Positions 1 to 5,120 of a stretch of 5,698 nucleotides of DNA are shown here, one piece after another. The first letter of the stretch is position 1; each line of letters begins with the position of its first letter. This DNA comes from Candidatus Dadabacteria bacterium UBA2774 (GTDB lineage: Bacteria; Desulfobacterota_D; UBA1144; Nemesobacterales; UBA2774). The notes below the pieces were generated by a model. The model did no database searches, had not been told where the DNA came from, and saw nothing but the letters and a program-made list of their open reading frames with translations. Location of the stretch: assembly GCA_002352485.1 (NCBI GenBank), contig DEIM01000141.1:1-5698 (forward strand). Direction: 5' to 3'. Both the position numbers and the translations under genes were made by a program.

Positions 1-236
1 TCCATCACGTCACCGCTGATAGGCGCATAGAGATCAGACACAGCCTTGGTCGATTCTACAGCCCCGAATGGATCGCCTTTGGTGATTTCATCTCCTTCGC
101 TCGGGAGCTCGATATATACAATTTCCCCAAGAGAGTCCTGAGCATAGTCTGATATGCCTATTACCAGCATATCGCCTTCTTCCATAACCCATTCGTGATC
201 GTTCGTATATTTTAATTCAGCAGGTATCTGAACCAT
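1..236 (-). CDS. gcvH: Glycine cleavage system H protein (lipoyl carrier), 3' part cut off by window edge
   Basis: H protein carries the aminomethyl group between the P, T and L proteins of the cytoplasmic glycine cleavage system on a lipoylated lysine. The visible 78 codons begin MVQIPAELKYTNDHEWV, with the family's HEWV signature near residues 14-17. A GISDYAQDSLGEIVYIELP stretch follows at about 27-45, then the lipoyl-attachment motif ESTKAVSDLY, placing the modified lysine at residue 64. About 50 further residues of a normal H protein would lie to the left of the window. The ATG is preceded by AAGGAGAG with 6 bases of spacing, a strong ribosome binding site. That site overlaps the stop codon of gcvT just upstream, so the two are co-transcribed and probably translationally coupled. 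The identification rests on directly read motifs and is secure; only the truncation limits it. Confidence 0.96.
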   Translation of the reverse strand, partial: MVQIPAELKYTNDHEWVMEEGDMLVIGISDYAQDSLGEIVYIELPSEGDEITKGDPFGAVESTKAVSDLYAPISGDVM

Positions 237-251
237 TGTGCACTCTCCTTA
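237..251 (-). promoter_or_regulatory. gcvH ribosome binding site merged with the gcvT stop codon
   Basis: Read on the minus strand, this stretch is TAAGGAGAGTGCACA followed by the gcvH ATG. The gcvT stop codon TAA donates its last two bases to the AAGGAG Shine-Dalgarno sequence. Ribosomes terminating on gcvT are therefore placed directly on the gcvH initiation region. This arrangement suits coupled synthesis of two subunits of the same complex. The overlap is seen directly; coupling is inferred. Confidence 0.8.
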
Positions 252-1358
252 ATTACTGTCCTTTTTATAAAAGGGAAGCGAAGCCACCTGAGCTTCCCTC
301 AGTGTATTTCTAATCTCTATCTGTATACTGTCACTGCTTGACTTAACTTCATCTATTTCCGTTCTTACCCCTTTTAGATAACCCATACCGATGGGTTTTT
401 CAAGACTTGGGGAAAAAGTTCCGCTTGTAACCTTGCCAAGTTCCTCCCCGTCCCTGAATATTGAGTACCCTTGTCTGGGTATTCCGCGCTCTATCATCGT
501 AAAAGCCACAAGCTCTTTTTTTAGTCCGTCTGCCGTTTCGTCAACTATCGTCTGCTTTCCGATAAAGTCATCTGAATCCAGTTTTACATATCGTCCGAGC
601 CCGGCTTCGAGTGGGTTTGTTTCTTCATCTATCTCATGGCCGTATAGCGAATAGCCCATCTCCAGGCGAAGCGTGTCTCTGGCTCCTAGTCCGGCAGGTT
701 TAATACCCTGGCCGCTTCCTGTTTCCATAAGCTTGCTCCATAGGTCGGGCCCCGCCTCCCACGGAAGGAATACCTCGTATCCGTTCTCACCCGTGTAGCC
801 GGTCCTGGCAACTATTAAGTCGTTCCCGTTCCAGTTGCAGGCTAGAAAATAAAACCTTTTAAGGTCCGCTAGAGAAACTCCTATACTCTCTGACAAAATC
901 GCCTTGGAGAGCGGTCCCTGAACCGCTATCTGTGAGTAGTCGGGACTCCTGTCTGTTATCTCAACCTCGAAACCCTCTATCTGTGCAAGCATCCATTCAT
1001 AAACCTTTGTAGAGTTAGATGCGTTTACACAGAACATAAGATTCTCATCCGAGAATTTATATAAAATTACGTCGTCCACTACCCCGCTGTTTTCATAACA
1101 GATGAGTGTGTACTGAGCCTGGTTAATTTTAATCTTATTTGCATCATTAGTAGTGATCCACTGACAGTAAGCGAGTGCGTCAACCCCTCTTACTTCAATT
1201 TCTCCCATGTGACTAACGTCGAATAAGCCACACGAGCTCCTCACCGCGAGATGCTCCTGTCTTACGCCCTCGTACTGAACGGGCATCTCCCAGCCTGCGA
1301 ACTCGACCATCTTCGCGCCAAGGTCTTTATGTATTTGGTATAGGGAAGTTTTCTTCAT
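249..1358 (-). CDS. gcvT: Aminomethyltransferase, T protein of the glycine cleavage system
   Basis: The T protein transfers the aminomethyl carbon from lipoyl-H protein to tetrahydrofolate, releasing ammonia and making 5,10-methylene-THF in the cytoplasm. The 369-residue product has the family's usual length. Its N-terminus is typical (TSLYQIHKDLGAKMVEFAGWEMP), followed by the CGLFDVSHMGEIEVRG block at 43-58. The VVDD motif at 93-96 contains the expected catalytic aspartate. Further family blocks are ARTGYTGENGYEVFLP at 184-199, GARDTLRLEMGYSLYGHEID at 225-243, NPLEAGL at 249-255 and TSGTFSPSLEKPIGMGYL at 311-328. These make the N-terminal folate-binding domain plus the C-terminal beta-barrel. 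The ATG is fixed because an in-frame TAA lies immediately before it. The nearest Shine-Dalgarno-like run, AGGG, is only 3 bases from the ATG, so initiation may be weak or depend on a very short leader. gcvH follows directly on the same strand. Confidence 0.97.
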   Translation of the reverse strand: MKKTSLYQIHKDLGAKMVEFAGWEMPVQYEGVRQEHLAVRSSCGLFDVSHMGEIEVRGVDALAYCQWITTNDANKIKINQAQYTLICYENSGVVDDVILYKFSDENLMFCVNASNSTKVYEWMLAQIEGFEVEITDRSPDYSQIAVQGPLSKAILSESIGVSLADLKRFYFLACNWNGNDLIVARTGYTGENGYEVFLPWEAGPDLWSKLMETGSGQGIKPAGLGARDTLRLEMGYSLYGHEIDEETNPLEAGLGRYVKLDSDDFIGKQTIVDETADGLKKELVAFTMIERGIPRQGYSIFRDGEELGKVTSGTFSPSLEKPIGMGYLKGVRTEIDEVKSSSDSIQIEIRNTLREAQVASLPFYKKDSN

Positions 1359-1368
1359 TTACCCTAAT

Positions 1369-1397
1369 TGTTTAACGATAGAAAGAGGGATTGTCAA
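1369..1397 (-). promoter_or_regulatory. Candidate sigma-70 promoter for gcvT-gcvH
   Basis: The minus strand has a perfect TTGACA at 1397-1392, then exactly 17 bases, then TAAACA at 1374-1369, a weak -10 (matches at T1, A2 and A4). Transcription would start near 1362, only a few bases before the gcvT ATG at 1358, giving an almost leaderless message. The perfect -35 box and ideal spacer are in favour. The poor -10 and the tiny leader are against. No glycine-riboswitch-like structure is apparent in this 171-base gap. Confidence 0.4.
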
Positions 1398-1529
1398 TTA
1401 GGAGGTGACGTAAAGTCGTGAGAAATCTTAAATACAAAGGAGCTGTCTCGATAAGCCCAAATGCATATAGATATAAAATAAAATTAAAATGAGTGAATAA
1501 ATATTAAATGAGGGATAAATTCTGGAGAC

Positions 1530-2243
1530 CTAATACTCTTCAACTATTCTTAAATCGCCCCTGAACTGATCGGGAACGAGGTCGGGAGCGTTTACGAAAT
1601 GCTCTACCCCACGGTCGTCTTTCCATATGTATATGGTGCGCCTTTCTGACTCGGGGGTGTACGAGTAACTATCAGGCGCACTCTGATATTCGTCCGGATA
1701 TTCATACACATCTTCTTGGTAATACTCAGGCTCGTCGATACCATAATCCGGACCGTATACGTAATTATTCACTTCCAAGTTGCTACGTCTCTCCGGCACT
1801 GTACCCAGGGTCGAGCCGTAGCCGTCATATGGGACATCTTCATAGTAGTAGTCCTCGGGATAGTAATCATTGTATCGGTAATAGACATAGCCTCCGTAGG
1901 GTTTGTAATAAGGGTTGTATCCATAGTATTTATTGTGCTTCTTATGGTTCTTATAGTAGTGTTTTTTACCGTGGCCATAATTGCCATAGTATTTCTGGTT
2001 GTAAGCCTTTGTGCCGGGGTGGGGTTTATAGTACTTATTATGAAACTGCTGGTGCTTATTGAAGAGGTTGGTATTACCAGAGGAGTTATAGTTTTTTTTG
2101 CTAGCCGGGTACTTATATGTAGTTTTCCCACTCTTGGAGCTTAGTTTATTGCTCTTTTGACTTGCGCTCTGAGCGAACGCAAATGAAGTGAACGAGGCTA
2201 GCAATACTACTAAAAGAATTCCGGTAATAGTCCTTTTTATCAT
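1530..2243 (-). CDS. Secreted tyrosine-rich low-complexity protein with C-terminal DUF4124-like domain
   Basis: The 237-residue product starts with a clear Sec signal peptide: MIKR, a hydrophobic core (ILLVVLLASF), then AFA-Q, predicting cleavage near residue 24. About 40 of its 237 residues are tyrosine. The mature chain is segregated by charge. Residues 28-118 are rich in Lys, His, Asn and Tyr (repeated KYYGY, KHYYK, NPYYKPYGG units), while residues 125-200 are rich in Asp, Glu and Tyr (NDYYPEDYYYED, EPEYYQEDVYEYPDEY). The last 35 residues (YIWKDDRGVEHFVNAPDLVP) resemble DUF4124, a small domain of proteobacterial envelope proteins with the pattern Y-x-W-x-D-x-x-G-x-x-H-[FY]. No enzymatic motif is visible. 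The upstream SD (AGGT, 6 bases from ATG) is weak. A structural or surface role is possible but is inference; the function is unknown. Long open frames on the other strand here are by-products of the biased composition. Confidence 0.85.
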   Translation of the reverse strand: MIKRTITGILLVVLLASFTSFAFAQSASQKSNKLSSKSGKTTYKYPASKKNYNSSGNTNLFNKHQQFHNKYYKPHPGTKAYNQKYYGNYGHGKKHYYKNHKKHNKYYGYNPYYKPYGGYVYYRYNDYYPEDYYYEDVPYDGYGSTLGTVPERRSNLEVNNYVYGPDYGIDEPEYYQEDVYEYPDEYQSAPDSYSYTPESERRTIYIWKDDRGVEHFVNAPDLVPDQFRGDLRIVEEY

Positions 2244-2254
2244 GACCCTACCTA

Positions 2255-2300
2255 TTTATACCCTCTGTTAAAGAATGCTGTATAGTGATCGCTATTTCAA
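2255..2300 (-). promoter_or_regulatory. Candidate promoter region of the tyrosine-rich protein gene
   Basis: On the minus strand TATAAA lies at 2260-2255 (5 of 6 to the -10 consensus), with TATACA at 2284-2279 as a possible -35 (4 of 6) across an 18-base spacer. A second -35-like box, TTGAAA, lies at 2300-2295 but lacks a good partner. Using TATAAA as the -10 would start transcription about 4-5 bases before the ATG, so the assignment is tentative. Confidence 0.25.
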
Positions 2301-2339
2301 CCCCTAAGTTACCCTGTGCCAAGAGCCCCGTTTAATTAG

Positions 2340-2368
2340 TAGCCAACCAGCAGAACTTTAATTACAAT
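2340..2368 (+). promoter_or_regulatory. Candidate promoter for the def operon
   Basis: TAGCCA at 2340-2345 (4 of 6 to TTGACA) is separated by 17 bases from TACAAT at 2363-2368 (5 of 6 to TATAAT). Transcription would start near 2375, giving a leader of about 29 bases that contains the GAGGG ribosome binding site at 2389-2393. The position in the divergent gap fits, but the match is only moderate. Confidence 0.35.
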
Positions 2369-2403
2369 ATCAAACTAGAGTCTGGTAAGAGGGAATTGAA
2401 ACC

Positions 2404-2955
2404 ATGCCGAAAATATTGGAAATAGCAGAGCTGGGTCAGCCTGTATTAAGAGAAAAATCCCTGGATATAGACAATATTGAAGACCCGGCGATTCAAGAGT
2501 TTATCGACAATCTCATCCAAACAGCTATAGACTCAAATGGAGTCGGCATAGCGGCCCCTCAGGTGTTTGAGCCTTACCGTATTTTTATTATCAACTCCCG
2601 TCCCAACCCGCGCTACCCGGAAGCTCCTGAAATGGGGCCTGTAGCGATAATAAACCCCGAGATAATCTCCTATTCGGAGGAGAAAGAAAAGGGCTGGGAG
2701 GGCTGTCTCAGCATTCCGGGGATTAGGGGTTTAGTACCAAGATACAAGCACATAAGCATACGTTACATGACAAGGGAAGGTAATATTGAGGAGAAGAAGT
2801 TTACGGACTTTGTCGCCAGGATATTCCAGCACGAGTTCGACCATTTAAACGGCGTCGTGTTTTTAGACAGGATGGAATCGAGCCAGGAGATTATTACAGA
2901 AAAGGAATATCAGCGGCTCATGACCCAGGCTGAAAATCTAAACGACGGAGGATAG
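2404..2955 (+). CDS. def: Peptide deformylase
   Basis: This enzyme removes the N-formyl group from the initiator methionine of nascent proteins in the cytoplasm, using a bound Fe2+ or similar metal. The 183-residue product has the normal length and all three signature motifs: GVGIAAPQ at 46-53, EGCLS at 99-103 with metal ligand Cys101, and QHEFDH at 142-147 with ligands His143 and His147 and catalytic Glu144. The intact set indicates an active enzyme. The ATG follows GAGGG with a 10-base spacer. It opens a compact plus-strand run: the next start codon is 5 bases past the stop, and the following gene's GGAGGA lies inside the last codons of def. Its frequent partner fmt is not next to it in this window. 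Identification is secure. Confidence 0.97.
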   Translation: MPKILEIAELGQPVLREKSLDIDNIEDPAIQEFIDNLIQTAIDSNGVGIAAPQVFEPYRIFIINSRPNPRYPEAPEMGPVAIINPEIISYSEEKEKGWEGCLSIPGIRGLVPRYKHISIRYMTREGNIEEKKFTDFVARIFQHEFDHLNGVVFLDRMESSQEIITEKEYQRLMTQAENLNDGG

Positions 2956-2960
2956 AACAG

Positions 2961-3734
2961 GTGAATTCGGGCTTAAAGCTAATAGGAGCAATTATGCTAC
3001 TTCTCATATCGACGTCTTATTCAACAAATTACTCGGCAGCTGAGGAACCTCAGGACTCACTGTTTCAAACCGCTATATTACAATCCTTAGTCGAAGGCGT
3101 ATACGACGGGGACTTAACCGTGGGAGAGTTAAAAGAGCACGGCGATTTCGGAGTCGGAACCTATAACAGACTAAACGGCGAGATGGTCGTTCTTGACGGC
3201 GTATTTTATCAGGTTAAATCAGACGGTAAGATTGAAATCCCGGACGACTCGACCAAAACCCCGTTTGCGATTGTAACGTTCTTTGATACGAACAAAACTC
3301 TGAAGCCCCGCAGCAAGCTAAGCTGCGAAGAGCTGAAAAGCTTTATAGAAAACGCGCTTCCGGCTGAAAATATATTCTACGCTATAAAGGTGTCCGGTAG
3401 CTTTGAATATATGAAGACCAGGAGCGTCCCCGAGCAATCCGCACCCTATCCCCCTCTGAGTGAAGCCATCAAGAATGAGTCAAAATTCGAATTCAAAGAT
3501 ATTACTGGCACCATCGTTGGGCTTTGGCTGCCCGAGTACATGGGCAAGATTAATCAGCCCGGCTTCCACTTTCATTTCATATCGGATGATAAAAAATCAG
3601 GGGGTCATGTGCTTGACTGCAAAACGGATAAAGTGGTAATCGAGATAGATTACATGAGAGAGCTAGATCTCGACCTTCCTGATACACAGGGCTTTAATAA
3701 CGCGGAGCTTACGGAACCTAAGAAAGAAAACTAG
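2961..3734 (+). CDS. budA: Alpha-acetolactate decarboxylase with N-terminal signal peptide
   Basis: The family converts (S)-2-acetolactate to (R)-acetoin and CO2, in the butanediol/acetoin pathway. The 257-residue product shows family blocks in order: FQTAILQSLVEGVYDGD at 35-51, the GDFGVGTYNRLNGEMVVLDG block at 61-80, EYMKTRSVP at 149-157 with the likely active-site Arg154, and GTIVGLWLPEYMGKINQPGF at 183-202. These lead into HFH and a later H, giving the likely zinc ligands His203, His205 and His216. Glu74, and perhaps a glutamate near the C-terminus, would complete the site. Residues 1-27 look like a Sec signal peptide (NSGLK, then a hydrophobic stretch), unlike the cytoplasmic enterobacterial enzyme; secreted versions are known in Bacillus/Brevibacillus. 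The chosen GTG has GGAGGA 8 bases upstream. An internal ATG at 2994 also has a good SD. The symbol is by homology; no acetolactate synthase is in view. Confidence 0.92.
   Translation: MNSGLKLIGAIMLLLISTSYSTNYSAAEEPQDSLFQTAILQSLVEGVYDGDLTVGELKEHGDFGVGTYNRLNGEMVVLDGVFYQVKSDGKIEIPDDSTKTPFAIVTFFDTNKTLKPRSKLSCEELKSFIENALPAENIFYAIKVSGSFEYMKTRSVPEQSAPYPPLSEAIKNESKFEFKDITGTIVGLWLPEYMGKINQPGFHFHFISDDKKSGGHVLDCKTDKVVIEIDYMRELDLDLPDTQGFNNAELTEPKKEN
2983..2996 (+). promoter_or_regulatory. Second ribosome binding site with in-frame ATG inside the acetolactate decarboxylase gene
   Basis: TAGGAGCAATTATG places AGGAG 5 bases before an in-frame ATG at codon 12 of the GTG-started reading frame. Exactly the same 14 bases precede and include the start of the next gene at 3732-3745. 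Starting here would shorten the signal peptide to MLLLISTSYSTNYSA and remove its only N-terminal lysine, so the upstream GTG is preferred for an exported protein. The choice is not settled. Confidence 0.5.
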
Positions 3735-3742
3735 GAGCAATT

Positions 3743-4576
3743 ATGAGACGCACACTTTCAACATTAATCATCATACTAATAACAGTCTTAGCTTTGGATA
3801 ATTCATATTTTGCTCATGCAGAATCTGGGGCTACGACAATCCCACAAGGCATATGGATTGATCTTACACACGACTTCTCTGCAAATACTATATACTGGCC
3901 GACGGCTGAGGGGTTTACGCTCGAAACAGAATTTGAAGGCGTGACCGACAAAGGATATTACTACGAGTCACACCGCTACAGTGCATCGGAGCACGGCGGC
4001 ACTCACATTGATGCACCGGTGCATTTTGCGGAAGGCAAACAGACCGTAGACCAGATACCGCTTGAGAAGCTAGTAGGAAATGCAGTAATTATAGACGTGA
4101 GCGCAAAAGCGCTCTCAGACCCGGATTATCAGGTAAGTGTAGAGGATTTAACAAGCTGGGAAAAAAAGAACGGGAAAATACCCGATAACTCCATACTGTT
4201 ATTGAATACCGGTTACGCTAAATTCTGGCCCGACAGAGTGAAGTATATGGGAACAGATAAAAAGGGCCCTGAGGCTGTCAAAGAGCTACACTTCCCCGGA
4301 CTACACCCGGAGGCTGCTAAATGGCTTACCGAGAGCCGGCATATTAACGCAGTGGGACTCGACACGCCCAGCATCGACTACGGTCAGTCTACACTGTTTG
4401 AATCTCACAGGATCCTGTTTAAAGAAAATATCCCGGCCTTCGAAAATGTGGCGAATTTAGATAAACTTCCCATAAAGGGAGCGTTCGTAATTGCGCTGCC
4501 GATGAAGATAAAGGGCGGGAGCGGAGCGCCGCTCAGGATTATCGCCGCCGTACCGGAAAATAATGACGAGGAGTAG
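3743..4576 (+). CDS. Exported cyclase-family (kynurenine formamidase-like) metal-dependent hydrolase
   Basis: This belongs to the cyclase family (PF04199), which includes kynurenine formamidase KynB and isatin hydrolase; members hydrolyse amide or lactam bonds using Zn or Mn. The 277-residue product has a Sec signal peptide (MRRT, hydrophobic core at about 5-18, AHA-E near 24-27). The mature start IWIDLTHDFS and YWPTAEGF is typical. The signature HGGTHIDAPVHF at 84-95 supplies metal ligands His84, His88 and Asp90 and catalytic His94, in the spacing used by isatin hydrolase and KynB. Further blocks are LLLNTGYAKFW at 152-162, the VGLDTPSIDYG block at 204-214, His222 and FENVANLDKLP at 233-243. 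The site looks complete, so activity is likely. The substrate cannot be told: no other tryptophan-catabolism gene is here. The ATG has AGGAG 5 bases upstream, and the gap to the decarboxylase gene is 8 bases, so they share an operon. Confidence 0.9.
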   Translation: MRRTLSTLIIILITVLALDNSYFAHAESGATTIPQGIWIDLTHDFSANTIYWPTAEGFTLETEFEGVTDKGYYYESHRYSASEHGGTHIDAPVHFAEGKQTVDQIPLEKLVGNAVIIDVSAKALSDPDYQVSVEDLTSWEKKNGKIPDNSILLLNTGYAKFWPDRVKYMGTDKKGPEAVKELHFPGLHPEAAKWLTESRHINAVGLDTPSIDYGQSTLFESHRILFKENIPAFENVANLDKLPIKGAFVIALPMKIKGGSGAPLRIIAAVPENNDEE

Positions 4577-4584
4577 AAATTAAA

Positions 4585-4980
4585 ATGAGCCAGGACAAAC
4601 CTACGAGAGAGCAGGAAGTAGAAATAGGGAAACAAAGAGATATCTCGGAGCACGCCAAGAACGTGGGGCTCTTAATTCCGATGTTCATTACATCCACCGT
4701 GTGGGACGCGTGGGTAGTCCCTGATCAAGAAAGTATTGAGCAGGGTGAAAACGAAGACTCACGGCTAAATAACATTCTGGATAAGCTTGTTTACTACATG
4801 AGAGTGCAGCGCCAGACCAACCGTTCGAACCTCCTCTATTTTCCTGTCCCGCTAAGTAAGGAAGGAAAATCCGAGGACGTACAGTTATTGTCCCATCTGG
4901 GTCCGCTTGACGTAGGGGTGAATAAGCCATGCATTACGATCATGACCCCTGAGGAATATGAGGATCAGAGTGTAAATTAA
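4585..4980 (+). CDS. Small protein resembling the DUF6573 family, function unknown
   Basis: The 131-residue product has no signal peptide or membrane segment. Its layout matches what I recall of DUF6573: an early DISEHAKNVGLLIPMFITSTVW block at about 19-40 (family pattern D-[VI]-S-E-x-A-x-x-x-G-x-x-x-P-x-x-x-T-x-x-VW). A middle part R-L-x-x-I-L-x-x-L-x-Y-Y-M-R at about 60-73 follows, then a strand ending LLSHLGPLDVG and PCITIMTPEEYED near the C-terminus (family pattern GP-x-D-x-x-x-P-x-I-T-I-M-x-P-x-E). DUF6573 proteins are mostly met on plasmids and other mobile elements and have no assigned function. Here it is the last gene of a four-gene run, 8 bases after the cyclase gene, with GAGGAG 11 bases before the ATG. 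The reading frame is well supported; the family call is from memory and moderate. Confidence 0.8.
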   Translation: MSQDKPTREQEVEIGKQRDISEHAKNVGLLIPMFITSTVWDAWVVPDQESIEQGENEDSRLNNILDKLVYYMRVQRQTNRSNLLYFPVPLSKEGKSEDVQLLSHLGPLDVGVNKPCITIMTPEEYEDQSVN

Positions 4981-5012
4981 ATTTTCTCGCTCTGCACTGC
5001 CAAACCTACCGC

Positions 5013-5028
5013 TCTGATATAAATCAGA
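5013..5028 (+). terminator. Weak hairpin downstream of the def operon, possible terminator
   Basis: TCTGAT-ATAA-ATCAGA forms a perfect 6-base-pair stem with a 4-base loop, 33 bases after the DUF6573-like gene stops. The stem is AT-rich and no T-tract follows, so it is a poor intrinsic terminator. It is the only compact inverted repeat I noticed between the operon end and the next gene. Confidence 0.2.
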
Positions 5029-5094
5029 ATTCACTCACGGTCATCAAAAGGCCCTCTCAGAAAACAACCCATCATATATATACCGTAAATAATG

Positions 5095-5100
5095 TATAAT
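5095..5100 (+). promoter_or_regulatory. Perfect TATAAT -10 box ahead of the cysteine desulfurase gene
   Basis: TATAAT sits 20 bases before the ATG. The expected -35 region, around 5072-5077, reads TCATAT and matches the consensus poorly. Transcription would start near 5107, leaving a leader of about 14 bases that keeps only the GAGG at 5110-5113. A strong -10 without a -35 suggests an activator-dependent or otherwise regulated promoter, but no operator is recognisable. Confidence 0.45.
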
Positions 5101-5120
5101 AATTTTATTGAGGTCGGGCT

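Noticed and set aside
391..654. Plus-strand frame of 87 codons inside gcvT
   Set aside because: It lies wholly antisense to a full-length conserved gcvT and has no family-like content.
1359..1529. Possible glycine riboswitch or small RNA between the tyrosine-rich gene and gcvT
   Set aside because: The gap is AT-rich, I see no paired-helix pattern like the glycine aptamer, and the best promoter lies too close to gcvT to leave room for a leader RNA. No terminator hairpin with a T-tract is visible either.
1716..2144. Long plus-strand frame coding a hydrophobic Val/Ile-rich chain, opposite the tyrosine-rich gene
   Set aside because: It is the antisense of repeated TAT/TAC-rich codons, which read as Val and Ile codons on the other strand. 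It has no SD support, and the minus-strand gene has a signal peptide and a recognisable domain.
4405..4930. Two minus-strand frames (4405-4653 and 4688-4930) opposite the cyclase and DUF6573-like genes
   Set aside because: Both are antisense shadows of plus-strand genes that have SDs and conserved motifs.
4981..5120. Mobile-element boundary or attachment site next to the DUF6573-like gene
   Set aside because: No tRNA, direct repeat, integrase or transposase is visible on either side.
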